The translations under genes and the position numbers were made by a program. A stretch of 64,000 nt of DNA, from positions 1,984,001 through 2,048,000 of the forward strand of contig CP172318.1 in the NCBI GenBank assembly GCA_044336205.1. Reading direction: 5' to 3'. Under the pieces are notes generated by a model. The model did no database searches, had not been told where the DNA came from, and saw only the letters and a program-made list of their open reading frames with translations. The stretch comes from Ruoffia sp044336205 (GTDB taxonomy: Bacteria; Bacillota; Bacilli; Lactobacillales; Aerococcaceae). Shown one piece after another: positions 1 through 9,053 of this stretch (the stretch's first letter is position 1; the number at the start of each line of letters is the position of its first letter).

Positions 1-41
1 CGGTATGCTTCAAATAATTGTTTTGCTGCATTGTTGCTCAT
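1..41 (-). CDS. 5' end of an unidentified gene, cut by the window edge
   Basis: Only the first 13 codons are visible, reading MSNNAAKQLFEAY and running off the left edge. The start ATG at 41-39 has an AGAGG ribosome site about 9 nt upstream; another in-frame ATG two codons earlier sits too close to that site. It lies just downstream of ilvE on the same strand, with 27 bases between them, so it is probably in the ilvE transcript. Too little is visible to name the product. Confidence 0.6.
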   Translation of the reverse strand, partial: MSNNAAKQLFEAY

Positions 42-68
42 TTTCATTATCCTCTCTGTCTTTATTAA

Positions 69-1109
69 TTAGTTAAATTCTACTGTTTGTACCCATCCCT
101 CTGGGCCTTCTTTATCACCGAATTGAATACTTGTTAATTCATCATACAAAGCTTTAGTGATAGGTCCAACCTCTGTCTCTGAATGGAATACAAACTTCTT
201 ATTCCCATTAGTAATGCTACCAATTGGAGTAATAACAGCTGCTGTTCCCATAGCTCCAGCTTCTTTGAATTCATCTAATTTATCCACATATACGTCACCT
301 TCCAAAACTTCTAATCCTAAGACATTCTCCGCTAGATAAAACAGTGAATACTTAGTAATACTTGGTAGAATTGATGGTGACTTAGGAGTTAGAAAGACAT
401 TATCTTCGGTGATCCCGTAAAAGTTTGCTGCTCCGACTTCTTCAATTTTTGTATGAGTTGCTGGATCTAGGAAGATTGAATCTGCATAATTATTCTTCTT
501 CGCTTCACTTCCTGCAATAAAGCTTGATGCATAATTCCCTCCTACTTTCGCTGAACCTGTCCCTCTCGGTGCCGCTCGATCATAATCACTCACAACAAAA
601 GGTGCAGGTTCTAAGCCGCCTTTGAAGTAAGCTCCGACTGGTGTTACATAAATTCCAAAGATCGCTTCAGTAGCAGGAGCTACACCAACCACATCACCTA
701 CCCCTATTAGGAATGGACGAACATATAAAGTTGCTCCTGTCCCATAAGGTGGAATCCATTCTTCATTGGCTCGAACAACCTCATGAACCGCTTCTACAAA
801 GCTATCTTCTGGAAAGACTGGCAACATGACTTGTCGAGCAGACCGAGCAAGACGTTTAGCATTTTGATCAATACGGAACAACTTAACTGAACCATCCTTG
901 GCACGATAAGCTTTTAGCCCTTCAAAACATTGCTGTCCTAGATGAATGGCTGGTGAAGCTTCGCTTAATGTAATTTGATTCGAAGTTTCAATGCCGCCAT
1001 CACTCCACACTCCATCTTTGTAGTAAGCACGGTAACTCTTCCCCGTATCCATATAAGCGAATCCTAAATTTTCCCAGTCTAACTTTGCTGAATCGAACGT
1101 CTTAGTCAT
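69..1109 (-). CDS. ilvE: Branched-chain amino acid aminotransferase
   Basis: PLP-dependent fold-type IV aminotransferase that interconverts Leu, Ile and Val with their 2-oxo acids using glutamate/2-oxoglutarate. The PLP lysine is Lys188 in the SAKVGGNYASS motif, followed by the family's EEVGAANFYGI cofactor-phosphate region. The product is 346 aa, normal for bacterial BCATs. I chose the ATG at 1109 because GGGAG lies 9 nt upstream; an in-frame ATG ten codons earlier lies next to the attenuator terminator and lacks a site. Expression is probably controlled by the Ile-rich leader peptide and attenuator upstream. The next gene on this strand begins 27 nt further on. Confidence 0.95.
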   Translation of the reverse strand: MTKTFDSAKLDWENLGFAYMDTGKSYRAYYKDGVWSDGGIETSNQITLSEASPAIHLGQQCFEGLKAYRAKDGSVKLFRIDQNAKRLARSARQVMLPVFPEDSFVEAVHEVVRANEEWIPPYGTGATLYVRPFLIGVGDVVGVAPATEAIFGIYVTPVGAYFKGGLEPAPFVVSDYDRAAPRGTGSAKVGGNYASSFIAGSEAKKNNYADSIFLDPATHTKIEEVGAANFYGITEDNVFLTPKSPSILPSITKYSLFYLAENVLGLEVLEGDVYVDKLDEFKEAGAMGTAAVITPIGSITNGNKKFVFHSETEVGPITKALYDELTSIQFGDKEGPEGWVQTVEFN

Positions 1110-1141
1110 TCTTTTTATTCTCCCTTTCTCTTTTAACAAAT

Positions 1142-1182
1142 AAAAAAGCCTATTTAGATTAACTAATAATCTAAACAGGCTT
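1142..1182 (-). terminator. Attenuator terminator of the ilvE leader
   Basis: Read on the minus strand, AAGCCTGTTTAGATT pairs with AATCTAAATAGGCTT and is followed by a T run just before ilvE. Its 5' arm GTTTAGATTATTAG (1176-1163) is exactly complementary to CTAATAATCTAAAC at 1236-1223, giving an alternative antiterminator. A third pairing, TGCTCGT (1248-1242) with ACGAGCA (1224-1218), can compete with that antiterminator. Confidence 0.85.
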
Positions 1183-1321
1183 CAAACTGTATATAAATAA
1201 GCGAGAATGACAATCCCTGCTCGTTTAGATTATTAGTCTATACGAGCAACAAAAATCTTAGCACGCATAGATACAAACTTGAAAGTTTTTCGTGTTTGTA
1301 TCCATGGAACTGATACAAACA

Positions 1322-1381
1322 CTATCTAATAATGCTAATAATAATAGTTGATGTCATTGTACTAAAGTTTAATTGTTTCAT
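1322..1381 (-). CDS. Isoleucine-rich leader peptide of the ilvE attenuator
   Basis: A 19-codon ORF encodes MKQLNFSTMTSTIIISIIR. It has a GGAGAG ribosome site about 7 nt before the ATG and five Ile codons within six codons near its end, placed just ahead of alternative hairpins and the terminator in front of ilvE. This is the classical layout of amino-acid attenuation: ribosome stalling on Ile codons would favour the antiterminator. Hairpin arms follow directly: GTTTGTATC at 1320-1312, GATACAAAC at 1302-1294 and a second GTTTGTATC at 1278-1270, so the middle arm can pair with either neighbour. Confidence 0.8.
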   Translation of the reverse strand: MKQLNFSTMTSTIIISIIR

Positions 1382-1529
1382 TGTTTTCTCTCCAAATATC
1401 TTTATATACTCATACTATCATTTAATTATTAGATGTCAACACTTTTTCTAATTATTTTTTAATCAATTTCTTTTTAACAATATATTTGCTATATCTATAT
1501 ATATATGTTAATGTAGTTAGTGGAAATTG

Positions 1530-1735
1530 AATATGATTTGTTAGGTGAGGCTCCTATGTATACATAGGCTACTGCCCAAAAATGTCCAGAGACACCAATG
1601 GGTATAACAGGATCTGTCGAATTAAGGCAGATCTTAACGTAGCTAACTTTAAGTTTACGATACATAGTGCTAAAACTGCTCAAAGAATCCATCAATTTTT
1701 GTGCACACTTTTAGCCCTCACCTAGTGAGGGCTTT
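1530..1735 (+). promoter_or_regulatory. M-box (ykoK) magnesium riboswitch with terminator, upstream of mgtA
   Basis: The segment from about 1541 reads GGTGAGGCTCCTATGTATAC and continues with ACTGCCCAAAAATGTC, GAGACACCAATGGG, AACAGGATCTGTCG and ATCTTAACGTAGCTAAC, the conserved blocks of the M-box aptamer. A terminator follows at 1713-1733 (AGCCCTCAC, loop CTA, GTGAGGGCT, then T-rich). Its 5' arm is also nearly complementary to the aptamer's GGTGAGGCT block, suggesting mutually exclusive pairing. In known M-boxes, high Mg2+ promotes termination, which fits an Mg2+ importer downstream. Confidence 0.92.
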
Positions 1736-1895
1736 TTCTTTTCTCAATTATTTCGAGCAAAGGGAGGGAATATTATGGACTCGTCCAGGATACAGAGATT
1801 TCAAATACCATGTATATTCATTGGCGATTTCTATTATTCGCCTAACTATTGAATACATTGAGGTCTCGCTAATACTAAATTAGGAGGCAATATTT

Positions 1896-4523
1896 ATGAA
1901 AAAATTAACCTATTACCAATTAGCAACGATGAACCAAGTAGAGTTATTCCAATTACTAGGGGCAAACATTCAAGGTTTCACTACACAGCAAGCTGATTCA
2001 TTGAGAGCTGAGCAGGGAAATAATGAAATTGACTATGGCAATAAGAAGCCTTTATGGAAAGTCGTCGCTGAAGCGTACTTATCACCGTTCACTTTAATAT
2101 TAATCATCTTAGCGGGTATTGCGTATATAACCGAATATAGCTTAGCTGAAGTTGGGGAGAAAGACCCAGCAACCGCAATTATTATCTTAGTCCTTGTCTT
2201 TATAAGCGGAACAATGACACTCGTCCAAACTGTTCGGTCCAATAGTGCAGCCGAAGCACTTAACCAGCTTGTCGAAGTGACTTCTGCCATTAAACGTGAT
2301 GGAAATTTTCAAGAAATTCCTACAGAGCATATTGTGCTAGGAGACATTATCCACCTTTCAGCCGGAGATATGGTTCCTGCTGATATTCGACTCATCTCAA
2401 CCAAAGATTTATTCATCTCCCAAACGTCACTAACCGGCGAAAGCTATCCCGTTGAGAAGATTGCTGACAGCCATATTCAAAGCAATGAATCTGAAACATC
2501 TTATGAAACTATCGCTTATATGGGGAGTGAGGTAGTGAGTGGAACAGCTGAAGGAGTAGTTGTTCGAACTGCTAACGATACTTTATTCGGTGAGATTGCC
2601 CAAGAATTAAAACAAGAACCTGTTCAAACCAGTTTTGACAAAGGGATTCACAGCACTTCACGCCTGTTAATTCGATTCATGGCCATCTTAGCACCCACTG
2701 TCATACTCATTAACGGCTTCACTAAAGGTGACTGGTTCCAAGCTTTACTCTTTGGAATATCTATAGCCGTTGGTTTAACACCAGAAATGCTACCCATGAT
2801 TGTCACATCAAACTTAGTCAAAGGCGCAAGTTCTATGGCTAAAGAAGGAACGATTATTCGTCACTTAAGCTCTATTCAAAACTTTGGAGCCATAGACGTT
2901 CTCTGTACTGATAAGACTGGAACATTAACACAAGATAAAATTGTCTTACAATATCACTTAGACATCGAAGGTAATGATAATGACCGCATTCTCCGTCATG
3001 CCTACTTGAATAGCTACTACCAAACGGGCTTGAAAAATTTGATGGATGTCGCAATTATCGAAGCTGCTCAAGATCGATTAGATACTTATAATTATAACTA
3101 TGAAAAAATTGATGAGATTCCTTTCGACTTTAACCGTCGCCGGATGAGTGTGGTAGTTCAAGATAAAACTGGTAAAACGCAAATGATCACTAAAGGTGCG
3201 ATTGAAGAAATGTTATCTATCTCATCGCATGTAGAAGTTAATGGGGTTGCGGAAGCTTTAACTGAATCAGCTAAAATGAGCGTTCTTGAGACTGTAGATA
3301 AATTAAACTCACAAGGTCTTCGAGTATTAGGTTTGTCACAAAAAGCATCACCTTCATCAGATGTTTCAGTTGCGGACGAGTCAGATATGGTCTTAATTGG
3401 CTACTTAGCTTTCTTAGATCCACCAAAAGAAACAACGAAGGAAGCCTTAGACGCTTTGAGAGAACATAATGTCGAAGTAAAAATATTAACTGGGGATAAC
3501 GCACTCGTTACGCAATCAGTTTGCCAGCAAGTTGGGATTGAAGCCAGTCAGTACTTAACAGGTGAAGAGGTAGCTTCAATGACAGAAGCAGAATTAAAGG
3601 AAGCTGTAGAAAACTATAATATCTTTGTTAAGCTCAATCCAAGTCAAAAGGCTGAACTTGTTCGTATCTTACGTAACAATGGTCATGTTGTTGGCTTTAT
3701 GGGAGATGGAATTAACGATTCACCTGCTATGAGAGCAGCTGATGTAGGTATTTCTGTAGATAATGCCGTCGATATCGCTAAAGAATCAGCCGATGTTATT
3801 CTTTTAGAGAAAGACTTGATGGTCCTTGAAAAAGGTATTATATCAGGCCGTAAAGTTTTCGGAAACATTATGAAATATATTAATGCTACAACAAGTTCGA
3901 ATTTTGGGAATATGTTCTCTGTACTTATTGCAAGTATATTCTTACCGTTTCTACCTATGTTGCCAATGCAATTACTTTTCTTAAACCTAGTCTATGATCT
4001 AGCATGTATGTCTATTCCATGGGATGAGGTTGATGAAGAATACTTACGCTCTCCGAAGAAGTGGGAAGCTTCAAGCATCCAACGCTTTATGATTTGGTTT
4101 GGGCCGACGAGTTCAATCTTTGATGTGGTAACATTTATAGGATTATTCTTCGTCATTGGACCACAATTTTTAGGCGGTAGCTACTTTAACCTTGACGCTG
4201 AGGCTCAGGCTCACTTTGTTGCGATCTTCCACACTGGCTGGTTTATCGTCTCATTGTGGACACAAACCTTAGTACTTTATGCCCTTCGTTCACCTAAGTT
4301 GCCTTTTATTGAAAGTCGTCCATCATTTATTATGACCACTATTACTCTATTAGGTATTGTTATTGGAACTCTCGTTCCATTTACTTCTTTAGGTACTGCA
4401 TTAGACCTAACCACTGTACCTACAAACTTCTGGTTCTTACTAATTATTGTTATTGTTAGTTACCTTGTTTTAGTTACAATTGTTAAACACTACTATGTGA
4501 AACGTTTTGGCGATTTATTATAA
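1896..4523 (+). CDS. mgtA: Magnesium-importing P-type ATPase
   Basis: P3-type Mg2+ transport ATPase of 875 aa in the cytoplasmic membrane, coupling ATP hydrolysis to Mg2+ uptake. Visible P-type motifs are TGES in the actuator domain, phosphorylated Asp339 in DKTGTLT, and GDGINDSPAMRAADVGISV in the hinge. The N-terminal cation-ATPase domain and C-terminal membrane helices are complete. The start ATG follows AGGAGG with good spacing. It stands alone behind an M-box riboswitch and is followed by a strong hairpin, so it is a single Mg2+-responsive unit. Confidence 0.95.
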   Translation: MKKLTYYQLATMNQVELFQLLGANIQGFTTQQADSLRAEQGNNEIDYGNKKPLWKVVAEAYLSPFTLILIILAGIAYITEYSLAEVGEKDPATAIIILVLVFISGTMTLVQTVRSNSAAEALNQLVEVTSAIKRDGNFQEIPTEHIVLGDIIHLSAGDMVPADIRLISTKDLFISQTSLTGESYPVEKIADSHIQSNESETSYETIAYMGSEVVSGTAEGVVVRTANDTLFGEIAQELKQEPVQTSFDKGIHSTSRLLIRFMAILAPTVILINGFTKGDWFQALLFGISIAVGLTPEMLPMIVTSNLVKGASSMAKEGTIIRHLSSIQNFGAIDVLCTDKTGTLTQDKIVLQYHLDIEGNDNDRILRHAYLNSYYQTGLKNLMDVAIIEAAQDRLDTYNYNYEKIDEIPFDFNRRRMSVVVQDKTGKTQMITKGAIEEMLSISSHVEVNGVAEALTESAKMSVLETVDKLNSQGLRVLGLSQKASPSSDVSVADESDMVLIGYLAFLDPPKETTKEALDALREHNVEVKILTGDNALVTQSVCQQVGIEASQYLTGEEVASMTEAELKEAVENYNIFVKLNPSQKAELVRILRNNGHVVGFMGDGINDSPAMRAADVGISVDNAVDIAKESADVILLEKDLMVLEKGIISGRKVFGNIMKYINATTSSNFGNMFSVLIASIFLPFLPMLPMQLLFLNLVYDLACMSIPWDEVDEEYLRSPKKWEASSIQRFMIWFGPTSSIFDVVTFIGLFFVIGPQFLGGSYFNLDAEAQAHFVAIFHTGWFIVSLWTQTLVLYALRSPKLPFIESRPSFIMTTITLLGIVIGTLVPFTSLGTALDLTTVPTNFWFLLIIVIVSYLVLVTIVKHYYVKRFGDLL

Positions 4524-4552
4524 CTCAACTTATTAAAGTTTAGATGCATTTA

Positions 4553-4593
4553 AAAATAACGAGTGTCACAATGTTGTGGCACTCGTTATTTGT
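4553..4593. terminator. Bidirectional terminator between mgtA and rlmA
   Basis: AATAACGAGTG(T)CACAA pairs with TTGTG(G)CACTCGTTATT around a short loop, with A and T tracts on both sides, so it can serve the converging mgtA and rlmA transcripts. Confidence 0.8.
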
Positions 4594-4628
4594 TTATATA
4601 CTTTATTCATTTAGTTTAAAGGATTATT

Positions 4629-5516
4629 TTAATACATTATCTTTCCGATTAGTACACTGACATCCAATGTCACTTGTCCATTGAAATGACTTAGTAACTC
4701 TCGCTCCTGATCACTGGTCAGTTGCCAGGTCAAGGGAGTCATTGTAATAAGATGCTTCAATTGTAATTCTGTTAATTGAACGGTTTGTTTAATTTCTTCG
4801 ATTGAATATTCTTTGTAATGTTTTTTGAAGACATTCACAACGTCATCATTAGAATAAGGATGAATGTTCCCTACACCCATATCAATCAGTGCTTGGCGAA
4901 TTTCTTGTAGATAAGCTGCGTTAGGAACGACTTTAATTAATTCACCGTTATCTTTAAGCACACGTTCAAATTCAGCATAATTAGATGGGGAAAAAATAGA
5001 TAAGATAACATCAATCTGTCGGTCTCCTATAGGTAACTCTGCCAGATCAGCTATCATTGACAGTAGATAACCATTATAGTCTGTCGCAACCCGAATGGCA
5101 TCTTTAGCCAAGTCTGTTGCAATTAAACCATAGTTTTGGTCTGCAATCAGTTCTTTAATCTGAAAGAGATGACTCGCTTCACCACTTCCTGCATCAAGAA
5201 TCATTGCATCTGAAGATACATTACTTTTAAGATATTCAGCCAAATACTCATGTAGTGGTCTATAAAGGTCCGTGTGCAAAATAATCTCACGCCGTGATTG
5301 GAATAATGAGTTGTCATACTTAGTTGAATTAGCCTTTTTGGCCATGAAGTAGTAACCTTGCTTAGCTAAATCAAAGCTGTGATTATTTAAACAAACAAGC
5401 CTTTCTCCTTGAAGTTCAAGAACCTCACTACAATAGATACAGGCTAATTCTAAGTTTGAATGGTTCTCTAACCAATGCTTTGTTCTATTTTTCTTCGTCA
5501 TTTCATGCATGTTCAC
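4629..5516 (-). CDS. rlmA: 23S rRNA (guanine-N1)-methyltransferase, RlmA family
   Basis: SAM-dependent methyltransferase of 295 aa. The N-terminus has the zinc-finger-like CIYC...CLNNH cluster followed by SFDLAKQGYYF, typical of RlmA proteins that methylate G745 or G748 in helix 35 of 23S rRNA. The SAM-binding motif is ILDAGSGEASH. Gram-positive members (RlmA-II/TlrB type) usually target G748, but I cannot assign the position from sequence alone. The GTG at 5516 is preferred because GGAGG lies about 11 nt upstream; in-frame ATGs follow 2 and 5 codons later. Confidence 0.88.
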   Translation of the reverse strand: MNMHEMTKKNRTKHWLENHSNLELACIYCSEVLELQGERLVCLNNHSFDLAKQGYYFMAKKANSTKYDNSLFQSRREIILHTDLYRPLHEYLAEYLKSNVSSDAMILDAGSGEASHLFQIKELIADQNYGLIATDLAKDAIRVATDYNGYLLSMIADLAELPIGDRQIDVILSIFSPSNYAEFERVLKDNGELIKVVPNAAYLQEIRQALIDMGVGNIHPYSNDDVVNVFKKHYKEYSIEEIKQTVQLTELQLKHLITMTPLTWQLTSDQERELLSHFNGQVTLDVSVLIGKIMY

Positions 5517-5582
5517 GGATGAAACGCCTCCTTCATTATCAATGACTATAGTGATATAAGCTAGTTATTGAATGACAGCATT

Positions 5583-5613
5583 TAAAAAGGAGTCTCATCG
5601 ACTCCTTTTGAAT
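5583..5613 (-). terminator. Terminator after glmM
   Basis: AAAAGGAGTC, a short loop and GACTCCTTTT form a perfect hairpin followed by T residues on the minus strand, 11 nt past the glmM stop. Confidence 0.8.
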
Positions 5614-5623
5614 CATCTTTAAG

Positions 5624-6976
5624 TTATTCAACACCGCGAACTTCACGAATAACGTCTGCAATCTGGTCTACATAGCGGTCAACACGCTCTGCAGTTGAAG
5701 CCTCAGCCATTACACGTAAGATAGGTTCAGTTCCACTTGGGCGCACTAAAATTCGTCCATCACCATCCATCTCAGATTCAACTTTTTCAATAATTTGTTG
5801 AACTTCTGGCTCTTCCATTACTGTATGTTTGTCACGGACTTTAATGTTCACAAGTTTTTGCGGATAGATCGTTACTTCAGACGCTAATTCTGATAAAGTC
5901 TTAGAAGTCTCACGCATAACAGCCATTAATTGAACAGCAGTAAGCAAGCCATCTCCTGTTGTATTATAATCCATCATCACGATATGTCCTGACTGTTCCC
6001 CACCTAATACATGGCCACCATCACGCATAGCTTCAACTACGTAACGGTCTCCGACTGATGTCTTCAAGGCAGTCATATTGTTTGATTCAATGGCTTTATG
6101 AAAACCTAGGTTACTCATCACTGTCGATACAATTGTATCATTAGCTAAGCGCCCTTTAGATTGAAGATGCTTACCTAAGATGAACATAATCTTGTCTCCA
6201 TCTACAATGTCTCCATTTTCGTCAACGGCGATGATACGGTCTCCATCACCATCAAAGGCAACTCCTAAGTCTGCACCTTTTTCTTTAACCATTTCTTGTA
6301 GGGCAGCTGGATGTGTTGATCCTACTTGATCGTTGATATTTAATCCATTTGGACGATCTCCCATTGTATAGAAGTCTGTATCTAGATCAGCAAACAATTG
6401 GTTCACCAATGGTGCTGTCGCTCCATTAGCCGCATCCACACATACTTTTAAGTCTGTTAGATCAGCAGAGATTGTTGTTTGTAAATATTGAATATACTTA
6501 ATTAGACCTTCTGGAAACTCATCTGTCGTTCCTAGACCTTCAGCACTTGGACGTGGTAGGCTGTCGCCCTCACTATCTAATAAAGCTTCAATTTCTTCTT
6601 CTTGCTCATCTGAAAGTTTGAACCCATCACTTGAGAAGAATTTTATACCATTATCTTCAGCAGGGTTATGCGACGCACTAATCATAACTCCGGCAGCTGC
6701 ACCTTGTGTTCTTGTTAAGTAAGCAACAGCTGGTGTCGAGATAACACCTAATCGCATTACTTCAATTCCTACAGAAAGTAATCCTGCTGTCAAAGCATAC
6801 TCTAATAATTCTCCAGAAATTCGTGTATCACGAGCAACTAAGACACGTGGGTGTTCAACATCAGAATGTTGAAGCAGCACATAACCACCATAACGACCTA
6901 ATTTAAAAGCTAATTCTGGTGATAATTCGCTATTTGCGAGGCCTCTAACACCATCTGTTCCAAAATATTTACCCAT
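5624..6976 (-). CDS. glmM: Phosphoglucosamine mutase
   Basis: Converts glucosamine-6-phosphate to glucosamine-1-phosphate on the way to UDP-GlcNAc and peptidoglycan. The 450-aa protein has the phosphoserine loop with catalytic Ser102 in ISASHNP, the Mg2+-binding DGDGDR motif and the C-terminal phosphate-binding RPSGTEP. It is the last gene of the conserved cdaA-cdaR-glmM operon, 26 nt after cdaR; in other Firmicutes GlmM binds and inhibits CdaA. It is followed by a terminator. Confidence 0.97.
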   Translation of the reverse strand: MGKYFGTDGVRGLANSELSPELAFKLGRYGGYVLLQHSDVEHPRVLVARDTRISGELLEYALTAGLLSVGIEVMRLGVISTPAVAYLTRTQGAAAGVMISASHNPAEDNGIKFFSSDGFKLSDEQEEEIEALLDSEGDSLPRPSAEGLGTTDEFPEGLIKYIQYLQTTISADLTDLKVCVDAANGATAPLVNQLFADLDTDFYTMGDRPNGLNINDQVGSTHPAALQEMVKEKGADLGVAFDGDGDRIIAVDENGDIVDGDKIMFILGKHLQSKGRLANDTIVSTVMSNLGFHKAIESNNMTALKTSVGDRYVVEAMRDGGHVLGGEQSGHIVMMDYNTTGDGLLTAVQLMAVMRETSKTLSELASEVTIYPQKLVNIKVRDKHTVMEEPEVQQIIEKVESEMDGDGRILVRPSGTEPILRVMAEASTAERVDRYVDQIADVIREVRGVE

Positions 6977-7002
6977 TATTATTCATTTCTCCTAACTTAT
7001 GT

Positions 7003-8112
7003 TTAGTTATTTTCTGATTCACTACTAACGGAATCTTCTGACGCAGAATCTTTAACTTCATTACTCTCAACTTGATTGGATTCGCTAATACCTTCCCCTT
7101 GAACACTCTCAAGTTCTGATTCTGGATCTACTTCTTCCTCCACGGTAGATTGGTTTGGGGTAATCGTGACTTCAATCTGAATGTCATTGCCACCTCGAAT
7201 TTCCACACCTTCTGGAGTTTGAACAGTTCCGCGAATGGTTGCGGACTCTGTTAATCCTGTTACATCTGCTACTACCCCAACAGTCTCCACATTCTCATGT
7301 TGACTTCCAACAACAACCAAGCTAGCCGGCGTAGTAATGACATAATTATATGTAAACTGCGCTTGGTCTTCTCCAAAAGGGATAACATGCATACCTACTT
7401 CACTTTGTACCGCGCTAACTTCAACTTGAACTTGAATCTCTGAGATGTTTGAATTCACATCTAAGACTTCACCCTCTGCGTTCATGATTTGTAGATGATA
7501 TGTCGCATTAAAGTTGGAATTGGCTGGATTTGAGTTTGATATTGTCACAAAGACACGATCAATTTGTTGTACTGTTTCAACGTCCCCCGTTAACTGGACT
7601 TGCGTAGGGTTCATTGTCACATTCGTTACTTCATAACCTGAAGCAATAGCTTCTGGATCGACTACGTACTCAATCTCAGAACTAATTGTTTCTAGTTGTG
7701 AGATCTTAACATACCGTCTTGATGGTGTAATTTGATAATCCACTGAATCCGGTAAATCTTCAATAATAAATTGAATTTGTTGCGTACCAGTTACTACATC
7801 TCTAAGATCTTCAGTTTGGACTGTAATATTACTCTCTAAGACTTGGTTAATAACATTTCTTGGTCCTGTAATTCTTACTGAAACAGATTCAGGCAACCCA
7901 CTAATAAACGTATTCTCATTAATTGGTCCCACCGTCACCGGGACATTATCAATGGTCTCTGTCACATTAATACTAGCAAACTGCTGATTTGCAGCACTTT
8001 GGTAGAAGAATGCATTATTCTCTGATGCAACAAAAATATAGAGAAATATTGCGAACACCAGTGACAAAAGTCGAACATTCCATTTGCTATTCATTAATCC
8101 TTTATTCATCAT
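7003..8112 (-). CDS. cdaR: CdaA regulatory protein with YbbR domains
   Basis: Membrane-anchored regulator of the c-di-AMP cyclase. The 369-aa protein has one N-terminal transmembrane helix (around residues 10-30), repeated YbbR beta domains outside the membrane and an acidic, Ser/Glu-rich C-terminal tail from about residue 325. Its start overlaps the cdaA stop by 4 nt, implying translational coupling. CdaR orthologues modulate CdaA activity. Confidence 0.93.
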   Translation of the reverse strand: MMNKGLMNSKWNVRLLSLVFAIFLYIFVASENNAFFYQSAANQQFASINVTETIDNVPVTVGPINENTFISGLPESVSVRITGPRNVINQVLESNITVQTEDLRDVVTGTQQIQFIIEDLPDSVDYQITPSRRYVKISQLETISSEIEYVVDPEAIASGYEVTNVTMNPTQVQLTGDVETVQQIDRVFVTISNSNPANSNFNATYHLQIMNAEGEVLDVNSNISEIQVQVEVSAVQSEVGMHVIPFGEDQAQFTYNYVITTPASLVVVGSQHENVETVGVVADVTGLTESATIRGTVQTPEGVEIRGGNDIQIEVTITPNQSTVEEEVDPESELESVQGEGISESNQVESNEVKDSASEDSVSSESENN

Positions 8113-8951
8113 TTGTCACCTCGCTCTGAATCGCCGTTGATAAAATCACGGGCCACTTGGAGAAAGTCTTTTGTACCTTCTTCTTCTCGGAACAAATATT
8201 CTTCTAACTTCGTTCTAAACTCATCGCGATCTAAAGCTCGGTTCAGCTGATCGCCTTTGACAACAGAGATATCACCTGTTTCTTCAGATACAATAATAGT
8301 GACAGCATCCGTCACTTCACTTAATCCTATTGCTGCTCGATGACGTGTACCTAATTCCTTAGGTATGGTCTTACTATCAGAAAGTGGTAGATAACACGAA
8401 GCGGCTGCAATTTGATAATCACTGATAATAACTGCCCCATCATGTAGAGGTGTGTTGGGGATAAAGATATTAATTAACAATTGATTAGTTACCTCTGATC
8501 CCAAAGGGATCCCTGTTGCGATATAATCTGATAATTCATCTTGCCCTTCAATCGAGATCAAAGCACCTATCTTCCGCTTTGACATATATTGAACAGATCT
8601 CTCTAAATCATCAATTAGTTTCTCGCTCGGATTATTCATACTGCGCCGATTCTTAAACAAATCGCGCCCTAATATCTCAAGTGCCCGTCTCAGTTCTGGT
8701 TGAAACAAGATAATCATCGCAACCACTCCCCAAGACAATACTTGACCTAAAAGCCAATCGATTGTTTGTAAACCTAGAAGTGAGCTTGCCCCCTTAGCCA
8801 CTAGAAAAATCCCCACTCCTTTGAGTAAGTTCATAATCTGAGTACCACGAGCATATATTAATAATTTGTAAATTAAATACCAAACAATTAATATGTCCAA
8901 GATCCTTATTAAAGGCTGGTTAGTCATAAATTGATTTAAAAATTCGAGCAC
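8109..8951 (-). CDS. cdaA: Diadenylate cyclase
   Basis: Makes the second messenger c-di-AMP from two ATP. The 280-aa protein has three N-terminal transmembrane helices (about residues 13-85) and a DAC domain with the catalytic D171-G-A and R203-H-R motifs. The start is GTG at 8951 with an AGGTGA site close upstream. First gene of cdaA-cdaR-glmM; c-di-AMP controls potassium and osmolyte uptake and is essential in most Firmicutes. Confidence 0.96.
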   Translation of the reverse strand: MLEFLNQFMTNQPLIRILDILIVWYLIYKLLIYARGTQIMNLLKGVGIFLVAKGASSLLGLQTIDWLLGQVLSWGVVAMIILFQPELRRALEILGRDLFKNRRSMNNPSEKLIDDLERSVQYMSKRKIGALISIEGQDELSDYIATGIPLGSEVTNQLLINIFIPNTPLHDGAVIISDYQIAAASCYLPLSDSKTIPKELGTRHRAAIGLSEVTDAVTIIVSEETGDISVVKGDQLNRALDRDEFRTKLEEYLFREEEGTKDFLQVARDFINGDSERGDK

Positions 8952-8982
8952 ACTGTCACCTACTTTCTATTTGCTCTCAGAT

Positions 8983-8991
8983 ATTATAGCA
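8983..8991 (-). promoter_or_regulatory. Extended -10 promoter of cdaA-cdaR-glmM
   Basis: On the minus strand TGCTATAAT (TATAAT at 8988-8983 with an upstream TG) lies 32 nt before the cdaA start. I see no good -35 at the right distance, as is usual for extended -10 promoters. Confidence 0.5.
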
Positions 8992-9053
8992 TACCCTCTT
9001 TTTATTCTTAATGTTTTTTCTCAATTTATCCTGTTTGAATCCGAATTCACTTT

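Noticed and set aside
1224..1262. Second leader peptide (MRAKIFVARID) in the ilvE leader
   Set aside because: No ribosome site precedes it and it lies within the switching hairpins; the Ile-rich leader upstream is the better candidate.
1140..1440. T-box upstream of ilvE
   Set aside because: The conserved T-box antiterminator motif (GGTGGNACCGCG type) is absent.
1701..1883. 60-codon ORF between the M-box and mgtA
   Set aside because: It overlaps the riboswitch terminator and has no ribosome site or protein-like composition.
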